Source: Pseudomonadota bacterium
GTDB lineage: Bacteria > Desulfobacterota > Desulfobacteria > Desulfobacterales > Desulfobacteraceae
Direction: 5' to 3'
Assembly: GCA_018816605.1 (NCBI GenBank)
Contig: JAHIVS010000507.1
Coordinates: forward strand, 1 to 15,798
Length of the DNA: 15,798 bases
Numbering within the stretch: the stretch's first letter is position 1; each line of letters starts with the position of its first letter. This document shows positions 1 to 5,162 of this stretch, piece after piece. Under the pieces are notes generated by a model. The model ran no database searches, was not told where the DNA came from, and was given only the letters and a program-made list of their open reading frames with translations. The translations under genes and the position numbers were made by a program.

Positions 1-524
1 CTTTTACGCATCTTTTCCTGGTACAAAATCTGGGGGCCGTGCATGACGTCACTTTGCCATAAATCATTTGGGTTTTCAGCTTCAAATTTTCTCCGGTCTT
101 CCGGGTGGGCACTTTTCATCAACCCACGATGGTGAAGGAATCGGTAAACACTCGAGTAACTGTATTTTTTGCAGGTGATCTTTTCCAGAGATTCTATCAG
201 TGTATAAACGGTTGTATCCGGGGTATCAAGCCGAAGTTTAATGATCAATGATGCTGTTTCATCGCTAAAAATTCTTGTTTTACCCTGATCTGACCGGTCT
301 TTGGGATAAAGGGATTCTATTCTGCCATTGTACTCCCGAACCCACCCTAAAATAGTGCTTCTGGACAGCCGGGTTCTGCCCGAGTGGGAGATCGTCCACT
401 TACGGGCGCATTTATCCCCCAACAGACGTTCCTTTTCTCCATAATCAAGATGGACGCCGCTTACAAACTCACAAATGACCCCAAAACGGAATACGGCAAT
501 CTCTTTTTTCTGCTCTTCAGTCAT
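1..524 (-). CDS. DDE integrase-type transposase, N-terminal part (cut by window start)
   Basis: This gene starts at an ATG at 524 with a very strong ribosome binding site (AAGGAGG, six bases before it). It stays open for 174 complete codons to the window edge. The N-terminal half is a helix-turn-helix region: residues about 52-66 contain SRSTILGWVREY, a DNA-recognition helix, and a second winged or HTH region is likely around 85-135 (SSVYRFLHHRGL). At residues 156-160 the sequence WQSDV matches the start of a retroviral-integrase-like (rve) catalytic core, with D159 as the first acidic residue of the DDE triad. The remaining two acidic residues are beyond the window. It probably cuts and joins the ends of the element together with the upstream zinc-ribbon protein's operon. 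The exact family cannot be named from the N-terminus alone. Confidence 0.82.
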   Translation of the reverse strand, partial: MTEEQKKEIAVFRFGVICEFVSGVHLDYGEKERLLGDKCARKWTISHSGRTRLSRSTILGWVREYNGRIESLYPKDRSDQGKTRIFSDETASLIIKLRLDTPDTTVYTLIESLEKITCKKYSYSSVYRFLHHRGLMKSAHPEDRRKFEAENPNDLWQSDVMHGPQILYQEKMRK

Positions 525-627
525 ACATCCTCCTTAAAATTTGAGTTTCAAGGCTTGTATGACACTAAAATCAGACCGTAAATCACAGCCTTCGGTAGGG
601 TACAAAAAAACCGGAAAGACCTGATAA

Positions 628-1074
628 TTAAATTGACCCTGTAACAGGAATTTTGTTCATCCGGATCAGCTTTCTGAATCCTGCGGTAATCCCTTTGCTC
701 CAAGTATTTGACAGATAAGCATTTATATTGCGTTTTAAGGCCGTAAACCAAAAATGCTGACGACTCCAGGATAAACCAGGCAAGTATCGATTATTGAAAA
801 CCCGATGCAGAATACTTAAAAAAATGAGCTTTATATCTGCATGGAATCTTTTGAAATACCCTTTGGGCTTTAGCTTAAAGACGGCATGACAATAAGGACA
901 GCGATATCTTCTCAGATAAATGCCTTGGTCAAAACCGTCGAAAAAAGACAGGACAAATCCGTGTCCCCACAGTTTTGATTCATTGCATTTCTGGCATTTT
1001 ACAGGCTTATGCCATTTAAATTTTTTACCCAGTTTGAAAATTTGCTTGATCTCTGCTTTGACATTCAATATCAT
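628..1074 (-). CDS. Transposon-associated zinc-ribbon protein
   Basis: A 148-residue basic protein. It has two CxxC pairs, C27-C30 (CQKC) and C59-C62 (CPYC), with WGHGF at 36-40 and RRYRCPYC around 55-62. This is a classic zinc ribbon resembling proteins that accompany DDE transposases (DUF6431-like, from memory). The C-terminal half (about 75-148) is rich in aromatic and basic residues (FWFTALKRN) and could bind DNA. It lies 103 bases upstream of the transposase on the same strand, so one transcript from the promoter at 1186-1214 probably covers both. No clear Shine-Dalgarno sequence precedes the ATG at 1074, so the start is less certain than the reading frame. A role in recognising element ends or target DNA is inference. 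Confidence 0.68.
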   Translation of the reverse strand: MILNVKAEIKQIFKLGKKFKWHKPVKCQKCNESKLWGHGFVLSFFDGFDQGIYLRRYRCPYCHAVFKLKPKGYFKRFHADIKLIFLSILHRVFNNRYLPGLSWSRQHFWFTALKRNINAYLSNTWSKGITAGFRKLIRMNKIPVTGSI

Positions 1075-1113
1075 TTTTTTATCTTGGGTGGGATTGAAAG
1101 ATCCCCTCTACTT

Positions 1114-1147
1114 AAAAGGGCGAGGTCGGCAAAACTATCGCCCTTTT
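1114..1147. terminator. Hairpin with T tail in the transposon leader
   Basis: A perfect 10-bp inverted repeat, AAAAGGGCGA at 1114-1123 and TCGCCCTTTT at 1138-1147, with a 14-base loop. On the plus strand it is followed by T's, so it could end transcription coming rightward. On the minus strand it lies in the untranslated leader between the promoter (1186-1214) and the zinc-ribbon gene. There it could limit transcription or translation of the transposase operon. Which role applies cannot be decided from sequence. Confidence 0.55.
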
Positions 1148-1185
1148 TCATTTTAGCCAAAACAACCCTATTAAACCTGGACGGA

Positions 1186-1214
1186 ATAATTTAAAAAATT
1201 TTCAAGTTTGTCAA
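1186..1214 (-). promoter_or_regulatory. Sigma-70-type promoter of the transposon operon
   Basis: On the minus strand a perfect -35 box TTGACA (1214-1209) is followed after 17 bases by AATTAT (1191-1186), which matches the -10 consensus at four of six positions. Transcription would begin near 1179 and run through the leader hairpin into the zinc-ribbon gene at 1074. Confidence 0.5.
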
Positions 1215-1344
1215 TTTAATGTGAAAAAATAAGGAGGGTTTGGTTCATTTTTTTTCGAAATTTAACAGAGTCCTTGCTCAGGTTTGAACCCATCTCTTGT
1301 CCTCCGGCGATGGGATCTGCTTTGCCCGCTTGAACCGCCACGTT

Positions 1345-1373
1345 TTGTATTGACACGGGATCACTTTTATAAT
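1345..1373 (+). promoter_or_regulatory. Sigma-70-type promoter of the thiolase gene
   Basis: TTGTAT at 1345-1350 and a perfect TATAAT at 1368-1373 are separated by 17 bases. Transcription should start near 1380, inside the 11-bp tandem repeats, about 55 bases before the ATG. An overlapping TTGACA at 1350-1355 is only 12 bases from the TATAAT and is unlikely to be the -35 box. Confidence 0.55.
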
Positions 1374-1375
1374 AC

Positions 1376-1408
1376 AGCTATATTGAAGCTATATTAAAAT
1401 TATATTGT
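1376..1408 (+). repeat. Three 11-bp tandem repeats over the thiolase transcription start
   Basis: Three head-to-tail 11-base units read AGCTATATTGA, AGCTATATTAA and AATTATATTGT. A fourth, weaker copy (6 of 11 positions) follows at 1409-1419. The 11-base period is about one DNA helical turn, so a protein could occupy the same face repeatedly. Placed directly after the -10 box, the array would act as an operator or a curved-DNA control element. Confidence 0.55.
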
Positions 1409-1435
1409 AGATATCTAATTTTTCAGGAGGACTTG

Positions 1436-2614
1436 ATGAGAGAAGTGGTTATAGTCAGTGCATGCAGAACGGCAATCGGTGGGTTTGGCGGATCTCTTTC
1501 CCCATTGAGCGATATAGATTTCGGTCCTGTCCCCATCCGGGAAGCCATTAAACGGGCCGGGCTGACCGGAGATCAAATTGATGAAGTGATTTATGCTTCC
1601 GGTTACAGGACCGGGGATTTGCCCATTAATTCAGCCCGGGTGGTGGCGGTAAAGGCCGGCATCCCCCAGGAAAAACCCCAGTTTACCATCAGCAAGGCCT
1701 GTGCCGGCAGTATCAAGGCCATCACCCTGGCGGCCCAGGTCATCAAATCCGGTGATGCAGAGATTGTTGTGGCCGGTGGTATGGAAAGCATGAGCAATGC
1801 CACCTTTATGCTCAAACAGGCAAGATGGGGGTATCGCCTGGGCCATGGACAGCTCATGGACCAGCTCATTCTGTTTGATCCTTTAAGCGGCAACACCATG
1901 GGAGAAACCGCTGAAAACGTAGCGGAAAAATACAATGTCTCCCGTCAAGACCAGGATGCCTTTGGGCTGAGAAGCCAGAACCTTGCCGAGAAAGCCATCA
2001 AGGAAGGCCGGTTCAAATCCCAGATTGTGCCCGTTGAAATCCCCCAGAGAAAAGGGGATCCCAAAATATTTGATACAGACGAACATCCCAGGTTCGGCAC
2101 CACCATTGAAACCCTTCAAAAGCTCAAACCCCCCTTTAAAAAGGGCGGGTCTGTGACGGCCGGCAATGCCAGCGGAATGAACGACGGAGCATCGGCGCTC
2201 GTGGTCATGTCAAAGGAAAAGGCAGACGCCCTTGGAATTACGCCCATGGCCACCATTGTCTCCTATGCCTCGGTGGGTGTGGATCCAGCCTACATGGGCA
2301 TTGGTCCCATCCCGGCCACGCAAATGGCCCTGGAAAAAGCAGGACTGACCATGGAGGATATCGACCTGATTGAACTGAACGAAGCATTTGCCTCCCAGGC
2401 CATTGCCTGCATGCGTGAGCTTGACATGGACATCAACAAGGTCAATGTCAACGGCGGCGCCATTGCCCTGGGTCATCCGGTTTCCGCCAGCGGCGGTGCC
2501 ATTGTAACAAAACTATTATATGAACTTGAAGCCAGGGATTTGAGATATGGCCTGGCCACCCTGTGTATCGGCGGTGGTCAGGGTCTGGCCCTGATTGTAG
2601 AGCGGAAAAAATAG
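1436..2614 (+). CDS. Acetyl-CoA acetyltransferase (thiolase)
   Basis: A full-length thiolase of 392 residues, the usual size for the family. It condenses two acetyl-CoA to acetoacetyl-CoA or cleaves 3-ketoacyl-CoA in the cytoplasm, as in butyrate, fatty-acid or ketone metabolism. The N-terminus VVIVSACRTAIGGFGG is typical. The nucleophilic cysteine is C89 (SKACAGS). NEAFA is at 315-319, the catalytic histidine is H347 in GHPVSASGG, and the second catalytic cysteine is C377 (CIGGGQG). Two spots depart from the usual pattern: CAGS instead of CxSG after C89, and serine instead of glycine in GHPVS. I choose the ATG at 1436, not the TTG just before it, because AGGAGG lies five bases upstream. It stands alone between its own promoter and terminator, so its pathway partner is not shown. 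Chain-length preference cannot be told. Confidence 0.93.
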   Translation: MREVVIVSACRTAIGGFGGSLSPLSDIDFGPVPIREAIKRAGLTGDQIDEVIYASGYRTGDLPINSARVVAVKAGIPQEKPQFTISKACAGSIKAITLAAQVIKSGDAEIVVAGGMESMSNATFMLKQARWGYRLGHGQLMDQLILFDPLSGNTMGETAENVAEKYNVSRQDQDAFGLRSQNLAEKAIKEGRFKSQIVPVEIPQRKGDPKIFDTDEHPRFGTTIETLQKLKPPFKKGGSVTAGNASGMNDGASALVVMSKEKADALGITPMATIVSYASVGVDPAYMGIGPIPATQMALEKAGLTMEDIDLIELNEAFASQAIACMRELDMDINKVNVNGGAIALGHPVSASGGAIVTKLLYELEARDLRYGLATLCIGGGQGLALIVERKK

Positions 2615-2635
2615 ACGTAAAGACAAAGACCCCGA

Positions 2636-2672
2636 AGAGCGCTCCCTGTCAAAGGGTGCGCTCTTTTTTTTT
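2636..2672 (+). terminator. Rho-independent terminator of the thiolase gene
   Basis: The arm AGAGCGC at 2636-2642 pairs with GCGCTCT at 2658-2664. An inner CCCT/AGGG stem lies beyond one T-T mismatch, the loop is five bases, and a run of nine T follows. It lies 22 bases after the thiolase stop codon and separates it from the convergent radical SAM gene. Confidence 0.9.
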
Positions 2673-2717
2673 ATTCCGGGCATGGCGGGCAACCCCGGCC
2701 CCAATCCCTGCAATGGT

Positions 2718-4151
2718 TTAGAAATAGTCGGCAAGGCCAGAGCGGAACACTTCAAAGGGGGCGGCCCTGTTTTCCAAGTCCCGGGATACAGGCCCCTGGA
2801 TATCCGGGGTAACCTTTGTGTCCGCCAGGAGAAACCTTTGGCCGAATCCAAGGATTTGATCCCCTTCAAACCAAAGGTCTGACACCTCATTCTTCCGTTC
2901 GACCACCACTTTTTTATTCTTGTTTAGCACCACTTCCCTGAACGGATTCCGGAAGGAAACAGAGGGTCTCAAAGCAGTGCTGCTGTAGCCGACCTTGAGT
3001 CTTACATGGGAAAAGTCAATCAAAGGCCAGAGGTCGGCTGCAAAAAAAAGCTGGTCACAGGTTTTGGACAGCTGCCATAAAGAGGGGTCGGTTTTCCGGG
3101 AGATCAGATCTTCATGGATCGACCCAATGATCTCCTTGTGGCCTGCCACCCCCAAGGTCCGGATATGGCCTGTGGGGGTGACATCCTCATGGCCGGCTTT
3201 TATCTGCCGTGCGTTTCTTGCACTGGCCCCGGCCCTTTGGAATTGGTTGCGAAAGGTGAAGGAACAATAATTGATGGGCAGGGCAATCTTTTGATCCAGG
3301 GAATAGAGGATCAGCTTCAATGCCGCAAGCTCGGTTTCCAGAATGGTGACCCCGGTGCCGTGGACAAAGGTATATCCCCTTTGGGCAAGATTGGCGCTGT
3401 TGAATTTAGTGCACCGTATCTGGTGAAGGTTCAGATGATGGACACCCAGCCCGTAAAGTTCTCTTACCACCTGCTGGGTGAGTTCCAGGTCTTCGGGAAT
3501 GGCCGGTATTTCCACAGTGACCCTGGGAATGATGCCAACGGCCTTTTTCAGGGTATCCAGGCTGTAATGGTTGGCGCTGATATCAAATCGGATTTCATCA
3601 AGGCCATGGTCCCTCAGAAGTTTGAGTTTGTCTTCGGTTACCAGAAGGCCGTTGGTGTACATCCAGATATACAGGGGATGGGAAACCTGGGAGCGCAGTG
3701 TTTTTAGAAAAATCACCACCCGCTCAAAGGTCAGGAAGGGCTCTCCTCCGCTGAAGCTGACCCCTTTTATCTGAAATCTCCGGACATAATCGGCATAATC
3801 CCGTGGATTGGAAAATTCCAGGGTACCGGTCATTGGCTGGCTCTTTTCCTTCTGGGCGGAAGGGCAATAAAAACAGTTTGCATTGCAGATGCCATTGATA
3901 AAAAGACAGGACCAGTCTCCTTTGCCGCACAGGGTGCACCCCGGAGAAATTTCGTGGGTAAAGAGTTTTGTCCCGGCAAACTGCCATCCGGGCCCGTGGG
4001 CATGATCGGTGAAAATACGGCTGATCAACTCTTTTCGGAGACAGGATGCCGTCTCTGCCGTTTCAGGGGTGAGCCAGGTCATCGATTCATGGGAATCGGA
4101 ATAGTCCTCTTGGTTTTGGCGGATAATCTCGGAAATACTAAATTTTGTCAT
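2718..4151 (-). CDS. Radical SAM enzyme of unknown function
   Basis: A 477-residue protein with the radical SAM [4Fe-4S] motif CxxxCxxC at C89, C93 and C96 (CNANCFYC). It also has the SAM-binding GGEP at 135-138, the expected spacing for the partial TIM barrel. It should cleave S-adenosylmethionine to start a radical reaction in the cytoplasm. Just before the motif lie C72, C75 and C82 (CTLC and WSC), with C67-like glycine-rich context around GCTLCGKGDWSC. These could bind an extra metal or shape the cluster site. The C-terminal 100 residues (about 380-477) form a beta-rich domain of a kind I do not recognise. No SPASM-type cysteine array is visible there. The gene stands alone on the minus strand, diverging from the small gene at 4506, with a sigma-54-type promoter 42 bases upstream. 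No clear ribosome binding site precedes the ATG at 4151, so the start may be elsewhere. The substrate is unknown. Confidence 0.85.
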   Translation of the reverse strand: MTKFSISEIIRQNQEDYSDSHESMTWLTPETAETASCLRKELISRIFTDHAHGPGWQFAGTKLFTHEISPGCTLCGKGDWSCLFINGICNANCFYCPSAQKEKSQPMTGTLEFSNPRDYADYVRRFQIKGVSFSGGEPFLTFERVVIFLKTLRSQVSHPLYIWMYTNGLLVTEDKLKLLRDHGLDEIRFDISANHYSLDTLKKAVGIIPRVTVEIPAIPEDLELTQQVVRELYGLGVHHLNLHQIRCTKFNSANLAQRGYTFVHGTGVTILETELAALKLILYSLDQKIALPINYCSFTFRNQFQRAGASARNARQIKAGHEDVTPTGHIRTLGVAGHKEIIGSIHEDLISRKTDPSLWQLSKTCDQLFFAADLWPLIDFSHVRLKVGYSSTALRPSVSFRNPFREVVLNKNKKVVVERKNEVSDLWFEGDQILGFGQRFLLADTKVTPDIQGPVSRDLENRAAPFEVFRSGLADYF

Positions 4152-4192
4152 GGTGAGTGCCTGTTTGAATTATGGATGAAATTCCACTGTGT

Positions 4193-4209
4193 TGCAGGAT
4201 GGATGCCAA
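4193..4209 (-). promoter_or_regulatory. Sigma-54-type (-24/-12) promoter of the radical SAM gene
   Basis: The minus strand reads TTGGCATCCATCCTGCA. The invariant GG and GC are exactly ten bases apart, and 8 of the 11 defined positions of TGGCACG-N4-TTGC match. Transcription would start near 4182, leaving a leader of about 31 bases before the ATG at 4151. Confidence 0.5.
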
Positions 4210-4313
4210 AACCTGTGTTTGGGGATTCAATGGGATCGAACTGTCTGAATTGATAAAGAATCCTGAACCAAGGCAGGTTGGGGTTTTGGCGGCCGAAATT
4301 TGGGTCAAAGGGT

Positions 4314-4374
4314 AAAAACAGGACATTGAAATTCCTGTAAAAATTCAATACAGGAATTGAAATATCCTGTTTTT
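4314..4374. repeat. Paired CAGGA-N9-TCCTG palindromes forming a long inverted repeat
   Basis: Two 19-bp sites, at 4319-4337 and 4351-4369, each have the form CAGGA-N9-TCCTG with an ATTGAAAT-like core. They start 32 bases apart, about three helical turns. Together they also form 26-base arms (4314-4339 and 4349-4374) that pair with about three mismatches around a nine-base loop, with A's on one side and T's on the other. Since genes diverge on both sides, there is no obvious transcript to terminate. I favour a tandem binding site for an enhancer-binding protein over a terminator. Confidence 0.6.
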
Positions 4375-4477
4375 GCCGGGAGGGCCGGAAGCCTTGCAAA
4401 AGATTATAGGGGTGGGGCCGGGTTCGCGTTTGGCAGACCGAAAAATCTGTGGTATACAGGCCAATGATGGATCAGAA

Positions 4478-4493
4478 TGGCGCGGCATTTGCT
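4478..4493 (+). promoter_or_regulatory. Sigma-54-type (-24/-12) promoter facing the 80-residue protein gene
   Basis: TGGCGCGGCATTTGCT matches TGGCACG-N4-TTGC at 10 of 11 defined positions, with GG and GC ten bases apart. It is the best sigma-54 match in the window. The predicted start near 4504 lies only two bases before the ATG at 4506, so the transcript would be leaderless or the start codon assignment is wrong. Confidence 0.6.
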
Positions 4494-4505
4494 ATGGGAT
4501 AGGGC

Positions 4506-4748
4506 ATGGAAACCTCACAAACCAGAATCAACGGCATTATTATCCCTGCCGAATGGAATGACTTGGGTCATATTCTGGGCATTGCCATTGTTACTTTTGA
4601 TGAGGATACATTTTTTATTGCAGACAATGTTTTTGCAAAAAGCCTGACCCGATTTTTGAGGAAAACCGTGACTATTTTCGGACAAGTAACGGTTCACGGT
4701 ACCTTGAAAAAAATCAATGTAACCCAGTTTGAGATCCATGATACATGA
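4506..4748 (+). CDS. Small conserved-looking protein of unknown function
   Basis: An 80-residue protein with alternating hydrophobic stretches (GIIIPAEW, GIAIVTFDED, FFIADN, VTIFGQVTV, INVTQFEI). This suggests a small beta-barrel or beta-sandwich fold of OB type; there is no signal peptide or membrane segment. I do not recognise a named family. The frame is closed by a stop codon (4500-4502) directly upstream, so ATG 4506 is the only ATG start near the frame's beginning. The ribosome binding site is poor (GGGAT or AGGG too close). The sigma-54-type promoter at 4478-4493 would start transcription almost at the ATG. The next gene, a Lys-rich small protein, begins 67 bases later and may be co-transcribed. 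Confidence 0.6.
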   Translation: METSQTRINGIIIPAEWNDLGHILGIAIVTFDEDTFFIADNVFAKSLTRFLRKTVTIFGQVTVHGTLKKINVTQFEIHDT

Positions 4749-4815
4749 ATGCGGTAACACAACGGACATTGGGAGATGATTGTCTGACAGATCCCATAAA
4801 ATTAAGGAGGCACAT

Positions 4816-4929
4816 ATGTCAAAGGGACAAGACGCCAAAAAAGCTGTCAAAAAGAAACCGGAAAAAACCATGAAGGAAAAGAAAAAAGAAAAACAGGAAA
4901 AAAAGAAGGGGAAAACCGGATCCCTTTAA
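4816..4929 (+). CDS. Lys-rich 37-residue protein
   Basis: A very short gene with a strong ribosome binding site (AAGGAGG, 4804-4810) five bases before the ATG, and a terminator 22 bases after the stop. The product has 37 residues, 16 of them lysine, with KKKPEKTMKEKKKEK in the middle and only five acidic residues. It has no hydrophobic core and is probably unstructured alone. It could bind nucleic acid or another acidic partner, as histone-tail-like bacterial peptides do. That is inference from charge. I recall similar short Lys-rich proteins in other bacteria but cannot name a function. The strong start signal and the following terminator argue that the frame is real. Confidence 0.62.
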   Translation: MSKGQDAKKAVKKKPEKTMKEKKKEKQEKKKGKTGSL

Positions 4930-4950
4930 TAAAAAAGCCGATTCGCCCTA

Positions 4951-4994
4951 GCGCGCTCCTTGTCCTATTCCCGGGCAGGGGCGCGTTTTTTTTT
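4951..4994 (+). terminator. Rho-independent terminator after the Lys-rich small gene
   Basis: CGCGCTCC at 4952-4959 pairs with GGGGCGCG at 4978-4985, with one G-T pair. The stem can extend inward with wobble pairs and one bulge toward TCC/GGGCA, and nine T follow (4986-4994). Confidence 0.8.
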
Positions 4995-5042
4995 GCAGAT
5001 ACAGGCTCTTTTGACCCGGGCCGACAATCCGTCGGGTCTTTG

Positions 5043-5071
5043 TTGACACCCCATCTGGTTGCTGATATTTA
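5043..5071 (+). promoter_or_regulatory. Sigma-70-type extended -10 promoter of the sigma-54 activator gene
   Basis: A perfect TTGACA (5043-5048) lies 17 bases before TATTTA (5066-5071), which is preceded by TGA and so forms an extended -10 element. The -10 hexamer itself is weak (three of six). Transcription would start near 5078, leaving a leader of about 85 bases to the ATG at 5163. The regulator thus appears to be made by housekeeping sigma factor. Confidence 0.5.
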
Positions 5072-5162
5072 GAATCATTGCCCCGTGGACGGCTCCCCTG
5101 TTTTTTTAAACCATCCGCATGCAATGATTGTTTTTAAAAGATGCTTCTTAAATAAAGGTGTC

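Larger units (their letters stand above)
1..1266 (-). mobile_element. Partial transposon: zinc-ribbon protein plus DDE transposase
   Basis: Two minus-strand genes, a zinc-ribbon protein then a DDE integrase-type transposase, have the look of a TniA/Mu-like element or large insertion sequence whose remainder lies left of the window. Elements of this kind often carry an AAA+ ATPase after the transposase, but that part is not visible here. The right boundary is not proven. I place it near 1262-1267, where the minus strand reads TGTTAAATTT, because DDE elements of this class usually end in TGT. The other end is needed to confirm it. The leftward promoter (1186-1214) and leader hairpin (1114-1147) lie inside this limit. 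Confidence 0.5.
1075..1435. other. Intergenic region between transposon and thiolase gene
   Basis: This 361-base stretch has no convincing gene. From left to right it holds the leader hairpin of the transposon operon, the leftward promoter, the probable transposon end near 1262-1267, a weak hairpin (CCCATC at 1289-1294 with GATGGG at 1309-1314), and then the thiolase promoter, its tandem repeats and the ribosome binding site AGGAGG at 1425-1430. Confidence 0.7.
4152..4505. other. Divergent control region with two sigma-54-type promoters
   Basis: This 354-base region has no convincing gene. It carries a leftward sigma-54-type promoter at 4193-4209, a paired palindrome/long inverted repeat at 4314-4374, and a rightward sigma-54-type promoter at 4478-4493. 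The centre of the inverted repeat (about 4344) lies about 160 bases from each predicted transcription start, in the usual range for an upstream activator site. Confidence 0.6.

Noticed and set aside
1272..1300. A tRNA-like T-arm (GGGTTCAAAC on the minus strand)
   Set aside because: The flanking bases do not form the 5-bp T stem, and no acceptor, D or anticodon arms can be found around it, so it is not a tRNA or an obvious attachment site.
1350..1373. Perfect TTGACA next to perfect TATAAT
   Set aside because: The spacing is only 12 bases, too short for a sigma-70 promoter. The overlapping TTGTAT at 1345 gives the correct 17.
5085..5162. GTG start giving 26 extra residues on the sigma-54 activator
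   Set aside because: The extra residues do not belong to a receiver domain, and ATG 5163 has a reasonable ribosome site (AAAGGTG) and begins with the first beta strand.
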